Shown here piece by piece: positions 63,377 to 64,000 of a stretch of DNA of 64,000 bases; position 1 is the stretch's first letter, and every line of letters begins with the position of its first letter. The stretch is from the NCBI GenBank assembly GCA_030803735.1, contig JAURUC010000001.1:4154001-4218000 (forward strand), read 5' to 3'. The DNA is from Actinopolyspora lacussalsi. Its GTDB lineage: Bacteria > Actinomycetota > Actinomycetes > Mycobacteriales > Pseudonocardiaceae. Under the pieces are notes generated by a model, which ran no database searches, had not been told where the DNA came from, and saw only the letters and a program-made list of their open reading frames with translations. The position numbers and the translations under genes were made by a program.

Positions 63377-63583
63377 TGGCCTAGGCAGCACCGGCCGGGT
63401 GTGTGTATACTGTCCCTTGGTCGTCGTATTTCTGGGTCCGTGTTTGTGCACGCTCGCAGGATGTTGATGCGGGCGAGCTGCTGTCTTTGGTTGTAGCTGG
63501 AGTAGTTGCCGTCTGAGATCTTCCGGCCCGGGTGTTCGCGAGGTGCGTTCACCCGTCATACCAGCTCCCGTAAGGAGACAGAC

Positions 63584-63787
63584 ATGGCACAGGGAACCGT
63601 GAAGTGGTTCAACTCGGAAAAGGGCTTCGGCTTCATCGCCCCCGACGAGGGCGGGCCGGACATCTTCGTGCACTACTCGGCGATTGACGCCTCGGGTTTC
63701 CGTACCCTGGAGGAGAACCAGCAGGTGGACTACGAGGCCAGCCAGGGCAGCAAGGGCCCGCAGGCCGACGTGGTTCGCGTGCTCTGA
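63584..63787 (+). CDS. Cold-shock protein (CspA family)
   Basis: 67 residues from ATG 63584, with TAAGGAG 8 bases upstream. [19 protein letters not shown] (RNP1 KGFGFI), [10 protein letters not shown] (RNP2) and [29 protein letters not shown] are typical of the major actinobacterial cold-shock protein. Its 250-base upstream region is T-rich for this genome and suggests a long structured leader. A strong terminator follows. It shares about two thirds of its residues with the copy at 54899. Confidence 0.97.
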   Translation: MAQGTVKWFNSEKGFGFIAPDEGGPDIFVHYSAIDASGFRTLEENQQVDYEASQGSKGPQADVVRVL

Positions 63788-63807
63788 GTCTTTTCGCAGA
63801 GCTTTTT

Positions 63808-63850
63808 CCGGTGGCTCCTCATCCGCTCGGATGGGGAGCCACCGGCTTTT
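63808..63850 (+). terminator. Strong terminator after the second csp gene
   Basis: CCGGTGGCTCC (63808-63818) and GGAGCCACCGG (63835-63845), perfect 11-bp arms, followed by CTTTTC. It lies 21 bases after the csp stop. Confidence 0.9.
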
Positions 63851-64000
63851 CGGGTGATCGACTGCACCCGCCACCTCTCGCAGGCCACCCGGTCGTTCGG
63901 TACTTCGTCCGAGTGGTTCCAAGGAGCACTATCAGTACTACGAAACCCTCGCGTCACGCTCGGCCCCAGAGCCATGGCAAGACGGGCAACCATCCGGTGC

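Overview
The window is high-GC DNA with GTG and TTG starts, dense short-overlap operons and actinobacterial families throughout (ESX/EspG, SARP, DUF3263, DUF3159, DUF574, DasR-type GntR). A complete ectABC set points to a salt-tolerant or halophilic organism. Pseudonocardiales, perhaps Actinopolyspora or a relative, is my inference and not proven by the sequence.

Region 1 (1-6.0 kb) is a type VII-like cluster: a small WXG-like helical protein, a larger WXG-like protein with a hydrophobic centre, an unrecognised soluble protein and three membrane proteins, two of them paralogous. A GlsB/YeaQ-type small membrane protein follows. Region 2 (6.3-15.3 kb) holds a secreted CocE-type hydrolase, a DUF574 methyltransferase, a DUF3800 gene broken by a 13-bp tandem duplication, a secreted trypsin-like protease, ectABC and an ADP-ribosylglycohydrolase-like gene. 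Region 3 (15.5-24.0 kb) has a large AfsR/SARP regulator, an SGNH hydrolase, a long proline-rich protein paired with EspG, and a DUF3159 membrane protein. Region 4 (24.1-31.1 kb) is an amino-sugar island: BadF-type GlcNAc kinase, SIS protein and DasR-like regulator with a dre-like operator, then a threonine-dehydratase-like enzyme, a membrane protein and a streptogrisin-type protease.

Region 5 (31.6-58.8 kb) is an old chromosomal backbone. thiE, thiOSG, thiD, thiC, def, DUF3263, LytR_C, Cdc48-like ATPase, pssA, psd, moeA and groEL occur in the same order as in Mycobacterium tuberculosis (Rv0414c to Rv0440, recalled). Two TPP riboswitches serve the thiamine genes and two CIRCE operators precede groEL. 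Inserted genes include an FtsX-like permease, a FUSC protein, an orphan VapB, Uma2, a CDF transporter, an M48-like protein without the metal-binding motif, AIM24, CspA and a non-RD Ser/Thr kinase. Region 6 (59-64 kb) has a GH84 lipoprotein, a PspC protein, a suppressor-of-fused-like protein, a MoxR ATPase and a second CspA.

The most unusual signal is a dispersed intergenic repeat. A 16-bp palindrome (GATTTCTCGCGAAATC and variants) occurs at least ten times, plus degenerate copies. Four copies terminate a longer unit of about 180-230 bp, and others are truncated forms. One copy runs directly into a fragment encoding the C-terminus of an IS30-like transposase, which suggests the family derives from insertion-sequence ends.
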